A stretch of DNA of 64,000 nucleotides. It comes from Chrysoperla carnea (lineage: Eukaryota > Arthropoda > Insecta > Neuroptera > Chrysopidae). A program made the translations under genes and the position numbers. The DNA is taken from contig NC_058338.1 in the NCBI RefSeq assembly GCF_905475395.1, forward strand, positions 94,969,435-95,033,434, read 5' to 3'. Shown piece after piece: positions 1-9,780 of this stretch. Positions within the stretch are counted from its first letter, which is position 1, and each line of letters begins with the position of its first letter. Below the pieces are notes generated by a model that was not told the DNA's origin, ran no database searches, and was given only the letters and a program-made list of their open reading frames with translations.

Positions 1-708
1 CGATATATATCAAAATTTCGATATTAAAAAAAACTAAAATGTTTTAAAGATTTTATTTACTTAGGCACTTCAAATCAGACAAATGAAACCAAAACATAAA
101 ATCAATTAAAAATAAATCAACTTTAAAACAAAAAACAATTTAAAAATTGTTATCAGTCAATGGTCATACCTACACTTAGGCAACAAAACAATAAACATTA
201 CAAATAATAACTTTAGAGTATAATCAGTCTTAATTATCAAATCAGTCATCAGTCATTCGTAATAAACTGTTAATTATCAAATAAATAAATAAAAATGTCG
301 TTTCATAATTGTGCTTGGTTTGACTGCAAGGAAGATAAAGCTAGATCATCTTCCTATTCTGAATCTTACTTAAACTTACTCTTTAGTAACGAACTTTTTC
401 TGACACGACCCGATTTGGGCTTAGTATTAGTAGGTTTTAACCCTACTCCAATGCCATCAAAATTTGGGAAGTAGAAATACGGTAACAAACGCCAAAAGTT
501 ACTAAATAATATTTAATTTTTTTAAATCATTTTTGTATTGATATATATCATAAAAATTCATGTGCTATATATCGGATATATATCATGATATATATCCTAG
601 AACCCTGATCTGAAGTGATAAAAAATATTTAGCCCGATCCTCTCTCTATTTGTTGTTTAGACTAAACTTACAAGCTTACTAAAATTTTCTTTTTTTTTTT
701 ATTTACAG
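1..708 (+). other. Intron and upstream flank of the LRRC20-like gene
   Basis: No coding exon can be defended here. The stretch is AT-rich, with runs of ATATATC near both ends (1-25 and about 540-598) that could pair as a degenerate inverted repeat. A 59-codon ATG-to-stop frame at 295-474 has no recognisable domain. The right edge is a strong acceptor: a T-rich tract ending in ATTTACAG at 701-708. The first coding exon of the gene must lie left of the window, because the exon at 709 opens inside a leucine-rich repeat. Confidence 0.6.
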
Positions 709-1020
709 ATTTATCCGAATGTCAATTAATGCAAGTACCAGATGCTGTTTATCATTTAATGCGTCATACCGATTTAAAAACATGTGATTTAAGTGGTAAT
801 GTTATTACAAAAATTCCACCAAAATTTACAGTAAATTTCAATCATATAACGGATTTAAATTTATCACATAATCAAATGTCTAAATTACCAGATGAAATTG
901 TGGATTTAGGTGAATTACAACGATTGGATATCTCATATAATTCATATATTGCATTACCAAGTTCCATCTTTAAAATACCAAAATTAGAACAATTAAATGC
1001 TAGTAATAATCATATTTTAG
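709..1020 (+). CDS. LRRC20-like leucine-rich-repeat protein, internal coding exon
   Basis: This internal exon encodes about 104 residues of tandem leucine-rich repeats: DLSECQL, CDLSGNVITKIP, LNLSHNQMSKLP, LDISYNSYIALP and LNASNNHIL, at the usual 22-24 residue spacing. The order of repeats and the flanking phrases match the LRRC20 family, a small intracellular LRR protein of about 180 residues whose molecular role is poorly known. The exon starts after the acceptor TTTACAG at 708 and ends at the donor TTTTAG|GTAAGTTC at 1020/1021; both ends are phase 1. With the next exon it gives 163 residues, so roughly 20 N-terminal residues are missing to the left. The reading frame runs past the donor to 1097, but that tail is intron. 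The repeat fold is certain; the orthology to LRRC20 is my inference from repeat order, size and C-terminal layout. Confidence 0.85.
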
Positions 1021-1067
1021 GTAAGTTCAACCATCACTTACTTCTTTTTTTGTTTAATATTGATAAC

Positions 1068-1290
1068 TGGGAGTTACAACTCGCCAAGTGGCGATAATAA
1101 TTCGTACTAATTAAAATCGGAAGAAAACCCGAATTCAGTAGTTACAATTTCGGCCAATCAGATGGCCATACTTATACTTATCATTTTTTAAGGCCAATAA
1201 AAATATTCAAATTCAAATCAGATAAATCCCGCCAATATGCGATAAAAATTTGTACTATTAAGCAGGAAGTGGACCGCTTTTTCTGTAGTT
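1068..1290 (+). repeat. Degenerate tandem repeat related to the array at 3868-4185
   Basis: Two imperfect units share the pattern GGCGATAATAATTCGTACTA, then ATTAAAA, then GGAAG, then GTAGTTCCAAT. The same words recur in the three-unit array at 3868-4185, so the two arrays belong to one family on both sides of the last LRRC20 exon. Seen by eye; unit boundaries are approximate. Confidence 0.55.
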
Positions 1291-1561
1291 CCAATAGTAT
1301 TAAAAGAAAAAATTTTAAAAACACAAAATTTTAAACAGTGGTATTACCTTTGCGAAAAATCATACAATTTGGAATCTCAATAGTTTATTTGATACTTGTA
1401 CTTCATTAGTTTTGGAAATTGGAATCTATTGCTCAATAAATTAACCCCCTGCCCCTGCTTATGAAAATTTCCTGCAATACATTTTCAATGAGTGTATTTT
1501 CGGGTCCATTCTATGAACAATTGAGTCTGCTTAATATTATTTACACATGTTATAGCCCTAG

Positions 1562-2094
1562 AGCCCGTGGCAGTAAAACTCATTTACACGGATTTCGAAA
1601 TTTCGCACATGACTCAATACTTAGGTACAATATGGACTAGGTGTGCCAGGGTTTATAATGGCAGAAATATTTTTTGCCATGATTTTTTTACTTTTTATTG
1701 GTGTAACAGATATTTTGGTCAAATTTTGAGCTGTCACACTGATATTTTTCGAAAATATAACTCAAAACGAACAAATAAAAAAAAAAGTAATTCTGCGATA
1801 AGGATAAAATTTTATTGGCTTTATATATTGAAAATCGGTGTGACAAATTTTCTGCCACGATAAGAGCAGTCACATCAAATTTTCCTGAAAATAGATAAAA
1901 TTTGTAATAAAATGGTCTCTTATTAATTAATTTCCATGAAAGTGCAAAATACTTGTAATTATTAAAAATATAAAAAATATTTATTCCAGGATAAACCCTG
2001 GCACACCTAGTCCATATTGTACCTATCGTTAAATAGTATTGATTCATTTGCGAAATTTCGAAATCCGTGTAAGTGCAGTTTTACTGTCACGGCC
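1562..2094. repeat. Foldback element (about 90-bp inverted arms) in the LRRC20-like intron
   Basis: The left arm begins GCCCGTGGCAGTAAAACT and runs to GTGCCAGGGTTT at about 1652. The right arm begins AAACCCTGGCACACC at about 1993 and ends GTTTTACTGTCACGGC at 2093. The arms pair with small indels over about 90 bp, leaving a loop of about 340 bp. There is no transposase frame, so this is best described as a non-autonomous inverted-repeat element. Confidence 0.8.
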
Positions 2095-2188
2095 TCCCCG
2101 CTTATTATTCATTTAAAAAAATTCTCCTTCAAGATTTCCCAAATAATTAAAATTTATATGTTTCAATCTTTTTTGTTATTTGTTCCAG

Positions 2189-2367
2189 AAATTGAAGTTG
2201 AAAAAATAGAAGGCGCACCATCCTTGCAAATCTTGGATGTTAGCCATAATCCATTAACACCAACTTGTCATAATAAATTAAGTAATGTTACCAAAATTCG
2301 AATGGTAATATCACCACGTCAAAAAGAAGAATGGGACGATGAAGAATATGACGATGACCAAGTATAA
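2189..2367 (+). CDS. LRRC20-like protein, last coding exon
   Basis: This terminal exon joins in phase 1 to the exon ending at 1020 (G plus AA gives Glu). It encodes the last LRR, LQILDVSHNPLTPTCHNKL, then a short hydrophobic strand (TKIRMVIS) and a strongly acidic C-terminus (EEWDDEEYDDDQV) before TAA. Ending in one more repeat plus a short cap is what LRRC20 does; the acidic tail looks specific to this lineage. The acceptor is TTGTTCCAG at 2180-2188. Confidence is high because frame, phase and repeat register all agree with the preceding exon. The protein has no signal peptide or membrane segment in the visible part, so it should be cytosolic or nuclear. Confidence 0.87.
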
Positions 2368-2650
2368 AATTTACAAAAAAAAGTCTGAATCATGTGCTTA
2401 AAATATTTTTATAATAATTATAAGAATAATTCTCTTAAATTCTTTTATAACTTCTGGTGATATTATGATTTTTTTTTTTTTGAATGTTGTTAACACTGAT
2501 ATTATTTTGTACTTAATTAATTTTAATGAAAAATTTGTTTTTGTATTATGTAAGAAGAGGCTTAGTAAGTTTATGATGCTATCAAATATTATTCATTTCT
2601 TATATGTCGCTGAAACCCTTAAAAAATAAAATAAAACAAAGAAAAATATT
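2368..2650 (+). other. 3' UTR of the LRRC20-like gene
   Basis: AT-rich untranslated sequence follows the stop codon. The nearest good polyadenylation signal is AATAAA at 2625-2630, followed by A-rich sequence. The end point is inferred, since no transcript is available. Confidence 0.5.
2625..2630 (+). terminator. Polyadenylation signal AATAAA of the LRRC20-like gene
   Basis: Canonical hexamer about 260 bp after the stop codon, in the context AAAAAATAAAATAAAAC. It is the first clear hexamer downstream of the stop. Confidence 0.45.
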
Positions 2651-3867
2651 TTTAATATCAATGAAAAAACTGGCTTTATTGGAAAGATAATTTTAAGCCA
2701 TTATTTTTTAGCGAATTTCCGAAGGAAATGTAGCTATTACTTTTGTACTGATGATGCAAAAATGACCAAAGCGCCAAATACAAAATTTTGAATTTTTTTA
2801 AAATAAAATGGGGAATAACTTCAAATTTTTTCAGCTGAATGTATAGAATGAAATTATTTAGCATTAAAACGACTAGTCATTATGTCTTTTGTTCTAATCA
2901 AATTCTCTGCAAAAGTTATCTACGAAATGTTTCACATAAATCGAAAACAAGTTGCAATCGCAACTAATTTTGACGGAGTGGAATTAAACTGATAAAAGTA
3001 GATAACTGAATAGTTTATTATTACTAGTCTTTTTTGTTCTAAGTTAGCATGAATGTTAAACCAGAATGAACTCTAAATCGTATGAAGCGTGCAATTAATC
3101 GATTTACGATTTCTCGCAGATCTATTTCGAATCATTTAAGTTTTTTGTTGTTATTACAAAAACATTCGAAAAAACAAGGTAAACAAATTTTTTCATTCAT
3201 TTTAGTTTATCCAGTTAAATGACTGCTTTATGATCTAAAAATTATTATTCGATCGAAAAAGATCCAATTTCATTTAAATTTTGGAAACAAATAATGGCAA
3301 ACTAAATACAAATTCTTGGTTTCCGTTTAGAGTTCAATTTCTGAATACATTCTTGCAGTTTTATTCGTAAAATGATACGATCTGAGGTGGTTTAGTTTTT
3401 AATGTAAAATAATTTAAAGGTAAAAAATGATTGTGACTTGTAATTTTTTTTAGAGTAGCTAATTTAGATCATGTTCGGCTGTTAACACGATTCCGCACGA
3501 TGTAGAAACATGTAATGGCGAGTTGATCCGAATTGACTCCGAAGTTTAAATTCAGTCAAATGATTGCTCAACATTTAAATGTCATTTTTGATTCATGTCA
3601 ACCTCCATTTCCCAAATTATTTCATCGTCTAGAAAGTGTTCGGAGCCGAACATATTATTAATCATAACCTTTAAATAATTAATTAATTTGTAGATAGTTA
3701 TTTTTATACCAATTTTTTTTATAAAACTGTATTTTATTGTAAATAATGCAAATAATTATATTGTTTAAATGTTTTCTCTTTTATTTTATAAACTTATTTT
3801 TAAGGCCATCAGCACACGGATCAACATGAAAGCAACCAAAGTCACCCTTAATTATTGATTATTGGTA

Positions 3868-4185
3868 GTTGCAATCTCGCCAACTAATTCATACTAATTA
3901 AAACAGGAAGCTGATCCATTTTGTGTAGTTCCAATTAAGACTACCGGATGACAATACTTGTACTTACCATTTATCAGAAAACTGGCAATAATAATTTGTT
4001 CCAATTAAAACAAGAAGATGACATTTTAGGAGTAGTTCCAATTTAGACTACCAGATAGCAATACTTGTACTTACCATTTATTAAAAAACTGTCTCGCAAA
4101 CTGGCGATAGTAATTTGTACTAATTAAAACAAGAAGTTGACCCGTTTTGAGTAGTTCCCATTTACACTACCAGATGGCAAAACAA
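3868..4185 (+). repeat. Three-unit tandem array, period about 110-115 bp
   Basis: Each unit contains a CTGGCAATA-like word, then ACTAATTAAAACAAGAAG, then GTAGTTCCAATT, then ACTACCAGATGGCAA, then TACTTGTACTTACCATTTAT. Units start near 3868, 3979 and 4091, and the last is truncated. Units differ by scattered substitutions and small indels, so the array is old. Confidence 0.75.
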
Positions 4186-4507
4186 ATATTTTGTTTCCTG
4201 TTAACGTGCCCTTGACTAGCACTGTTGAAAAGAAAGAGCCTTTGAAATCAATCGCTGTTTTCCAGCTAAAAGCAAGCAATTTTTGTCTAATTTTCATGTT
4301 GTTCCAAGTACAGATAGTTTAAAATAACTGTGACTTATAACTTAAAAAAAATTATCTCTGTATATCTTGTTCTAGTTTTCTGTTATCAAAAAAACAATTT
4401 ATCTTCTTGTGCAACGTTGCAACATTGAACATTGACAATTAAAAACTTTTATATTTTTTTTTGTAACGAAATCAAAATGGCTTCCAGAAATTTATACTTT
4501 GTGTTTC

Positions 4508-4683
4508 TCATTTCCCATAGTACATCAATAAGTGTGAGAGAGTACATATACATTAAGCAATGTGTATAAGGAAGATACTATTATATGTCTGCTTGCATGT
4601 TTGTATTGCTATTGTTCACAAGCATGCAAGGAGGTGTATCTTTTTTTTTATACACATTGCTTAAGGTACTATATGGGAAATGA
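4508..4683. repeat. Small foldback element, about 175 bp
   Basis: CATTTCCCATAGTAC at the left pairs with GTACTATATGGGAAATG at the right. An inner arm, TTAAGCAATGTGTATAAGG, pairs with TATACACATTGCTTAAG. It looks like a short MITE with no coding capacity. Confidence 0.7.
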
Positions 4684-5623
4684 TTTAAAAAATAAATTGT
4701 GTAATTTTAAACACAAGAATAGAATAAAAATCTAAAAAATCGATATTTATTACTGTGTAATAAATCTATCGATATTATTGATTGTGTTTCAAAATGCAAA
4801 ATAAATAAATGTTGAATGGTGCTCTTTAATTAAAATGGATTTTAAAATAAAAATGATTTTTATAAAGTAATTATAATTGTGTTCATTTTTTTAAACACCT
4901 TGTATATACTAATTTATTTACAAATACTTTAAAATGATTTTCATAATTCTTTTTTACCGTGAGTATATTTTTCGTCAATCTAGACATAATAATATAAGGA
5001 TGAATTTTTGTTGACTTCGAGTTTAGACATAGTACTTGAAATAAATACCACGATACTCGAAATAAAATTGTATGTTAAGAAATTCTATTCAAAAAATACA
5101 ATTAAAAAACATACAACAGACTTACATGTCGCTAAATATCGATATTTCGATTGCAACGCAATTATCGTCAGTAGCTAAATTTATTCATATAACACATTAC
5201 AAACATTTTACACAAAATTAAAAAATTAAAAATAAATAAGCAAAACATTACCACCAATTACAGCAACGATTTACAAAAATAAAAATACAAAAATTATCAC
5301 AAATTTGAAGAAAAAAATTTGATGAAGAAAAAGACAAAACGTTTTGTAACCATTTCACAACAAATTAATTATTTAGTGAGTTTGAAAAATTCTTTTATCG
5401 ACCTCAATTTATATCTAAAATTTGGTATCGTTTGTGAGATGGGTGTATCCAAGTCCGCTATAACTGACGAGAATTTTTATGGCTTGACTTTTAACAGTTG
5501 TCCATTTTATCAATTCAGAGTCAGGTATAGGACCTTTATCCTAGTTCAGAGTCTTATTGCCTGCCTTGTGGATTAAAATGCTTTCGTAAGCATCTAAACT
5601 ATTGTGATGTCTAACAGATTTAA

Positions 5624-6121
5624 TTAACTTGGCAGGTAGAATTTTGTGTTCTGTATTTGAACATGGTCCGAAATGCAAGATTTCTCGATTCGATGATTCT
5701 TGACATCGCTTATATGTTCTATTTCGTGGATTGACATCAGTCGCTTAGTCTGTCCCAAATAAATTTTAGGACAATTCGAGCAAGAAATTTGGTAGATACC
5801 CGATTTCTGTGCGTCCGGAATTGGATCCTTGGTTTGACCTAAGGTGTGTTGTAATTTCTGAGATATAAAACCAACTGAAATTCCAGATTTGTTCAAAATT
5901 CTATCTATCTTGTTATTACAATGATGGTTAAATATAACTCTAACCCACTTATTCTTTTCGAAAACTTTCAAGGAGGTTGTATCCCTAATTCCTTTACGCC
6001 ATTGGCATTTTCGGAGGATAGAATCTACAACATCGGCTGAGTAACCATTAAAAACGGCAACGTTTTTAATGTATTTTAATTCCTTAAGATAAGAAGATCT
6101 AGAAAGTGGAATGTTTATCAA
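5624..6121 (-). pseudogene. Penelope-like element fragment: linker and GIY-YIG endonuclease
   Basis: About 165 residues remain open. The middle part has basic, cysteine-containing linker sequence. The end holds the GIY-YIG fold: SGIYQISC (the GIY strand), a zinc-like C-x2-C pair (SCSNC), YLGQT (the YIG strand, here YLG) and a downstream H-x3-H-like histidine region. The frame is lost near 5630, and the homologous sequence resumes in another frame (KLIKSVRHHNSLDAYESI) before an in-frame TAG. In intact elements this domain nicks target DNA for priming. Confidence 0.82.
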
Positions 6122-6129
6122 TCTATTTA

Positions 6130-6339
6130 TTAAAGAGTGAAAAACTGCAAATTTTTACCTTTGTGACAATAAGAATCTGATGTAATGTATCTGTCAGTAT
6201 GAGTCGGTTTGCTATAAATATCAACATCGAATTTGTTTTTATGGCGGGAAATTAATATTTCTAAAAATGGTAAAGTGCCATTCGACTCAAATTCGGTTGT
6301 GAATTTTATGTTTTCGTGTTCGCCGTTAATGTGTTCCAT
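6130..6339 (-). pseudogene. Penelope-like element fragment: RT C-terminal part
   Basis: The open piece corresponds to RT palm and thumb sequence (TLPFLEILISR, then VYSKPTHTDRYI-type phrases). Upstream in the same frame the sequence reads YRYVNDVFAVYDSY, the catalytic box with Asn in place of the usual first Asp. That box follows a TAG where a tryptophan codon would be expected. A frameshift follows KGKNL near 6150. Confidence 0.78.
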
Positions 6340-6469
6340 AAATTCTGATATATTTAATTTGTAACTGTCATAAACGGCGAAAACGTCGTTTACGTATCGA
6401 TACTAAATTTTCGGGAAATTATTATTAAATTTTTCCTTTAGTTTAATTTCTAAATGGCTCATGAATAAA

Positions 6470-7120
6470 TTAGCCTTGGGTCTGTTTGTAATAGGCCCAT
6501 TTAAAAACAAAAAGATTTTGTCTCATACAAAGTCGTGTCAACGACAAATATTTAATGATGATTTCGCTGTTGACACCATTCTCCATGAGCCAATTTTCAA
6601 ATCGATTTAAAGTCATTTCGATTGGGAGACTAGGATATAGAGCAATGACGTCAAAAGAAATGAGACTATATTGGGGTTCTAAAACAATATCCTTAATATT
6701 GTCTACTAGCTCCAAATTGCTTTTAATCGAGAAACTTTTTGGTGCGGGTAGATTATTAAATTCCCATACAAGCCATTTAGCAATTTTAAATGAAGGAGCG
6801 TTAATGCCAGAAACTATTGGTCTAAAACTATTGTATGATTTGTGAATTTTCGGTTGGTAGTATAACCTAGGAACAGATGGATTAGAAAGTTGATATTTTA
6901 ATCTATCTCGTTTCGCAATGAGAATGACGCAACTCGTTAAAGTCCCCTTAACGCCCCTAATCATTTTTTGCAACGGATTTTCTTCCACTACTTGATAGGG
7001 TCCTTGATTGATCAGTTTTTGTACGTTGCTGAAATAATCAACTTTGTTTAAAATAACCAGTGAATTACCTTTATCAGCTTTTGTGTACAAAACATCTTTT
7101 GCTTTCAAATTCTTATTCAC
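6470..7120 (-). pseudogene. Penelope-like element fragment: RT N-terminal half
   Basis: This is the longest surviving frame of the element, about 216 codons, with RT fingers and palm motifs ending at YYKQTQG. Immediately downstream the homologous protein resumes one frame over (ANLFMSHLE). Roughly ten residues of a highly conserved RT motif and the frame were lost in one deletion. The plus-strand frame at 6555-6845 is its shadow. Confidence 0.82.
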
Positions 7121-7160
7121 ATCATTTACATCTTTAACGGATTTGTCCTGGCTGTACTAC

Positions 7161-7408
7161 CTATCTTGGAATATTTTTCAAGATAGGTAAAATGTTTTTT
7201 CTAATTTAGGTTTTGGATTTTTTCATCAAGATTTTAGCTTAAAAAGGAGGGATGAATCATGGAATTTGGTAAAGGAATAAGGAAGATCATTTTTTGTAGG
7301 ACAGAAAAAAACTTGCTAAAGTAATAATGCATAAAATAATTAACAATAAATATATATTTTTTTATATAATAAATACAAAATATTCATAAAATAATAATTT
7401 AAAAATAT
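7161..7408. other. Short AT-rich spacer
   Basis: Separates the Penelope-like remnant from the 3' end of the Fcp3C-like gene and presumably holds that gene's 3' UTR. An inverted pair, CTACCTATCTTGG and AAGATAGGTA, lies at 7157-7190. No TTTATT complement of a polyadenylation hexamer could be assigned with confidence. Confidence 0.45.
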
Positions 7409-7594
7409 CTATGAATACAATGGACATTTGTATGGTAAACCATCTTTACAACAGTATTCTCGTCCAGCGGATAAATTTGTGTTGACCCATGTATCATTAC
7501 AATTCTTTATGAATAAATATGCTCGTTCCTTATGACAATCACGATCAATTGCACCACATAAAATGTTTGCACTATTTGGTAAATGTTTTACAAT
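7409..7594 (-). CDS. Fcp3C: Follicle cell protein 3C-1-like, last coding exon
   Basis: Reading leftward, this exon follows the acceptor TTTTCTTTTAG and encodes 61 residues: IVKHLPNSANILCGAIDRDCHKERAYLF, then a block with NLSAGREYCC and YKCPLYS, then TAG. It joins in phase 0 to the exon ending at 9470. It supplies six of the eleven cysteines of the mature protein, including the CC pair, and an N-glycosylation-type NLS. These phrases are what I know from insect follicle cell protein 3C-1, a small secreted protein named for expression in ovarian follicle cells; its biochemical role is unknown to me. The name rests on recognising the conserved wording, not on a search. Frame, splice phase and cysteine content make the exon itself near certain. 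Confidence 0.82.
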   Translation of the reverse strand: MVKHLPNSANILCGAIDRDCHKERAYLFIKNCNDTWVNTNLSAGREYCCKDGLPYKCPLYS

Positions 7595-7660
7595 CTAAAA
7601 GAAAAAATAATACAAAGTTGTTATTAACCATAATATTTCACTATCATTTTTTTTTAAATA

Positions 7661-9386
7661 TAGGCAATGTATTTATTGATATGTTGTACAAGTTATCTAT
7701 AAAAATATGTTTTTTCTAAAAATGTCCTGCCTGTAAATCTGTAGTCAACTTAAAGTAGTCCGACTGTCACGTGACTAGCCAATTTGTATGACATAAATGT
7801 AATAAAATGCTCTAAAAATATCGTAAACTAGGCAATTTGTATATGTAATATCGTAAAAACGTCAAAAACACAGTTTTTTTTATGTTATCTTTTTCTAAAG
7901 CGCCGTAAAGCTAGGTTTTTTTTTACATAAACAGAATCTGTGATAAATTTTCTTCATGATAAAAACTTTTTTGAAGTTCAATCAATAAAGATAGGTTTCA
8001 GTAGATGGCGTTGGTACACGATTAGTATGCAGGGTATTTTGGGACAAAAAATAAATCTAGCTAGGTTTCCTTTAAAATAATAACGAGCAAAGCATCCAGG
8101 TACTTTATCTTAAATGCAACACACTATAACAACGATTGCATGGGTACAATCACTTTAGATTCTCAAGTAACTTTCGATATAGGCAAAATATTTATTAACA
8201 TGCTATACAAATTGCCTATGTAAAGATATTGGAAGTAAAAGTAAAAGATATCAAATTCCAATGTAAAGAATGTTTTTAGATGTTCACCTTTGAGTTCGTA
8301 ACACTCTTTTGTTTGATAACAAATTTGACAGCATAAAATTGCTTTGTGCTTAGTTAGATTTGGCTAGGATATTATACAAGACGAGTATTCCAATAATGCA
8401 ATGCATGATGGGAAATGTGTCCAGCGTCCAGCGACATATTAACTGTCAACTAAAGTACTTTCATGCTAACTCTCATTACTCCCATATTAATAATAAATAT
8501 TTTATTATATTTTATAGATATCAAAAGTATTCTTAATACTGAGAATAAATAAATTAGTAACATCATTTAAAAAACAAGTTGTTATAATATTATTGCAAAA
8601 ATTTAAGCAATTTATTTGCGAACAGTCTTTGTACTAGAACAGAACTAAAAACAACAAGATTTTGGTTCTCTGCTTGCACCGTTCTTTAGCACGAATGTGA
8701 AGCCGTAAAGAAATGAATTTCTCCAAAACTTTCTTACTCTTTCACATACTTTAGAATCAGAGGACTAAATAAATACTTTCCAACCACAAAGATAATACAG
8801 TCCGTATTTTTCAATTTCCATTAATTCACAATTATCAGGTATATTTCGATGATATATTGTGTTTCATCAACTTAACAATGAAACTCTTTAATTTTTTGAC
8901 CCAGAAATCGAATATATTATTGTTATATATTATTAAAATATACGTTTATCAATTTAATGTTAATTTTTTAGTCATTAATTAATTATTAAAAAATATATTT
9001 ATTATTATGGGAGTTAGTATGGAAGTACTTTATTTATCTGTCAGTTAGTATGTTGGACGCACTCTTGGCGGCGCAACCATATGAATGATTGGGATACCTG
9101 TTCTTTATATATTACATTATTACCTTAGGTTTGGCCTTTCATAATGAATAGATTCATGCCAGAACAACGCTTGCTAATTGTTGAAATTTTTTTAATCAAA
9201 AAAATTGATTCTGTTCGGTTGTATAACCGAAATCATATTCAAACATTAGTGACATAAAATTATCTTTTCAAAAAAGTCAGATTTATTGATATTAAAAATA
9301 GTTGCGTACCTCTAAAAAAACTTTTACCTAAAAGAATGTTTTGGAAGTAGGCAACCTATTTACGAACGTGTTATACAAGTTGCCTA
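7661..9386. repeat. Three dispersed 39-bp units ending TAGGCAA and TTGCCTA
   Basis: Copies at 7661-7700, 8180-8219 and 9348-9386 share TAGGCAA, then TATTTATTAACATG-like, then ATACAA, then TTGCCTA. The third copy keeps both palindromic ends intact, and the first has a degraded right end. Solo ends also occur near 7830. They may be the termini of a short inverted-repeat element. Confidence 0.65.
8419..9062. repeat. Foldback element in the Fcp3C-like intron, about 640 bp
   Basis: The left arm begins GTCCAGCGACATATTAACTG and continues through CAACTAAAGTACTTTCATGC and ATTACTCCCATATTAATAATA. The right arm reads the complement, ending TGGGAGTTAGTATGGAAGTA and AGTTAGTATGTTGGACGC. Arms are about 100 bp with mismatches, and the interior has no gene. 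Confidence 0.8.
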
Positions 9387-9469
9387 TAAGCAACACATAT
9401 TATGTATGCAAATTCAAGTAGATGTGTATTTTCTATTGCCTATATAAATATACTCACATTTGTACTTAC

Positions 9470-9764
9470 AATATCTAAACATTTATTCGTGCATTGTTTA
9501 TTTCCTAAATTGGTACATGCAAATGTCATTTCTTGTTCATGCACCAACGCTGGATACCCTCTTGGTTGTTCTGGTGATCCTTTTGTAAATTGTCCGGATA
9601 AAAATACAGCACATGTGCATGGTATAAGCGGTGGTGGTGTAACCGGTTGTGGAGAAACTGATTCTGTATCGGTAATTTTATTGTCTATGTTTGATGTAAC
9701 AGTGATACCAATTAGTAGATTTGTTACACATATCAGTAGCCATAATTGTAAATCCATTATAAAT
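9470..9764 (-). CDS. Fcp3C: Follicle cell protein 3C-1-like, first coding exon
   Basis: ATG is at 9757-9755, just after an acceptor (TTTTCTTATTTTAG) at about 9765, so a separate 5' UTR exon must lie further right. The exon encodes 96 residues. The first, MDLQLWLLICVTNLLIGITV, is a typical signal peptide. It is followed by a Ser/Pro/Thr-rich linker and the conserved core, which includes PCTCAVFLSGQF, GSPEQPRGYPA and NKQCTNKCLDI. The exon ends at ATT|GTAAGT, phase 0, and continues at 7594. The spliced product is 157 residues with eleven cysteines after the signal peptide, so it should be secreted and disulphide-bonded. An upstream in-frame TTG at 9799 lies in the intron side and is not used. 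The 9402-9773 plus-strand frame is its shadow. Confidence 0.85.
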
Positions 9765-9780
9765 CTAAAATAAGAAAATA

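Larger units (their letters stand above)
1021..2188 (+). other. Intron of the LRRC20-like gene, filled with repeats
   Basis: The intron opens with GTAAGT and closes with TTATTTGTTCCAG at 2188. It holds a degenerate tandem repeat at about 1068-1290 and a 533-bp inverted-repeat element at 1562-2094, both listed separately. Open frames at 1567-1863 (+) and 1688-2047 (-) fall in the foldback element and are not genes. Confidence 0.8.
2651..5414. other. Intergenic DNA between the LRRC20-like gene and the Penelope-like element
   Basis: No coding exon is supported; the open frames here are short and unlike any family I know. It contains a three-unit tandem array (3868-4185) and a small foldback (4508-4683). 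The rest is AT-rich sequence in which I see no organised feature. Confidence 0.6.
5415..7160 (-). mobile_element. Degraded Penelope-like retroelement (RT plus GIY-YIG)
   Basis: Read on the minus strand, the frame at 7120-6470 carries the N-terminal half of a Penelope-type reverse transcriptase: TKADKGNSLVILNK, RPIVSGINAPSFKIAKWL and SFDVIALYPSLP, the motif holding the first catalytic aspartate. The next piece has the second catalytic box as YVND where YVDD is usual. The 6121-5624 piece carries the linker and a GIY-YIG endonuclease (KSGIYQISCSNC, then IYLGQTKR). The same protein continues in other frames down to a stop at about 5415. RT followed by GIY-YIG defines this retroelement class. The copy is dead: it has a frame break with missing RT sequence near 6470, an in-frame TAG just before the YVND box at about 6400, and frameshifts near 6150 and 5630. 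No flanking repeats were identified. Confidence 0.88.
7595..9469 (-). other. Intron of the Fcp3C-like gene
   Basis: Bounded on the minus strand by the donor ATT|GTAAGT (9469-9464) and the acceptor TTTTAG (7600-7595). It holds a foldback element at 8419-9062 and three copies of a 39-bp near-palindrome (7661-7700, 8180-8219, 9348-9386), listed separately. At 8106-8130 it has one degenerate end of the TA-flanked element seen at 14717-16107. Confidence 0.8.

Noticed and set aside
295-474. 59-codon ATG-to-stop frame at the left edge
   Set aside because: No domain, no splice context, and it sits in AT-rich intronic sequence; it is likely a chance frame.
7409-9764. Functional link between the follicle-cell-type protein and nearby ttk, which acts in fly follicle cells
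   Set aside because: They lie on opposite strands about 30 kb apart with repeats between; shared tissue in Drosophila is not evidence of linkage here.
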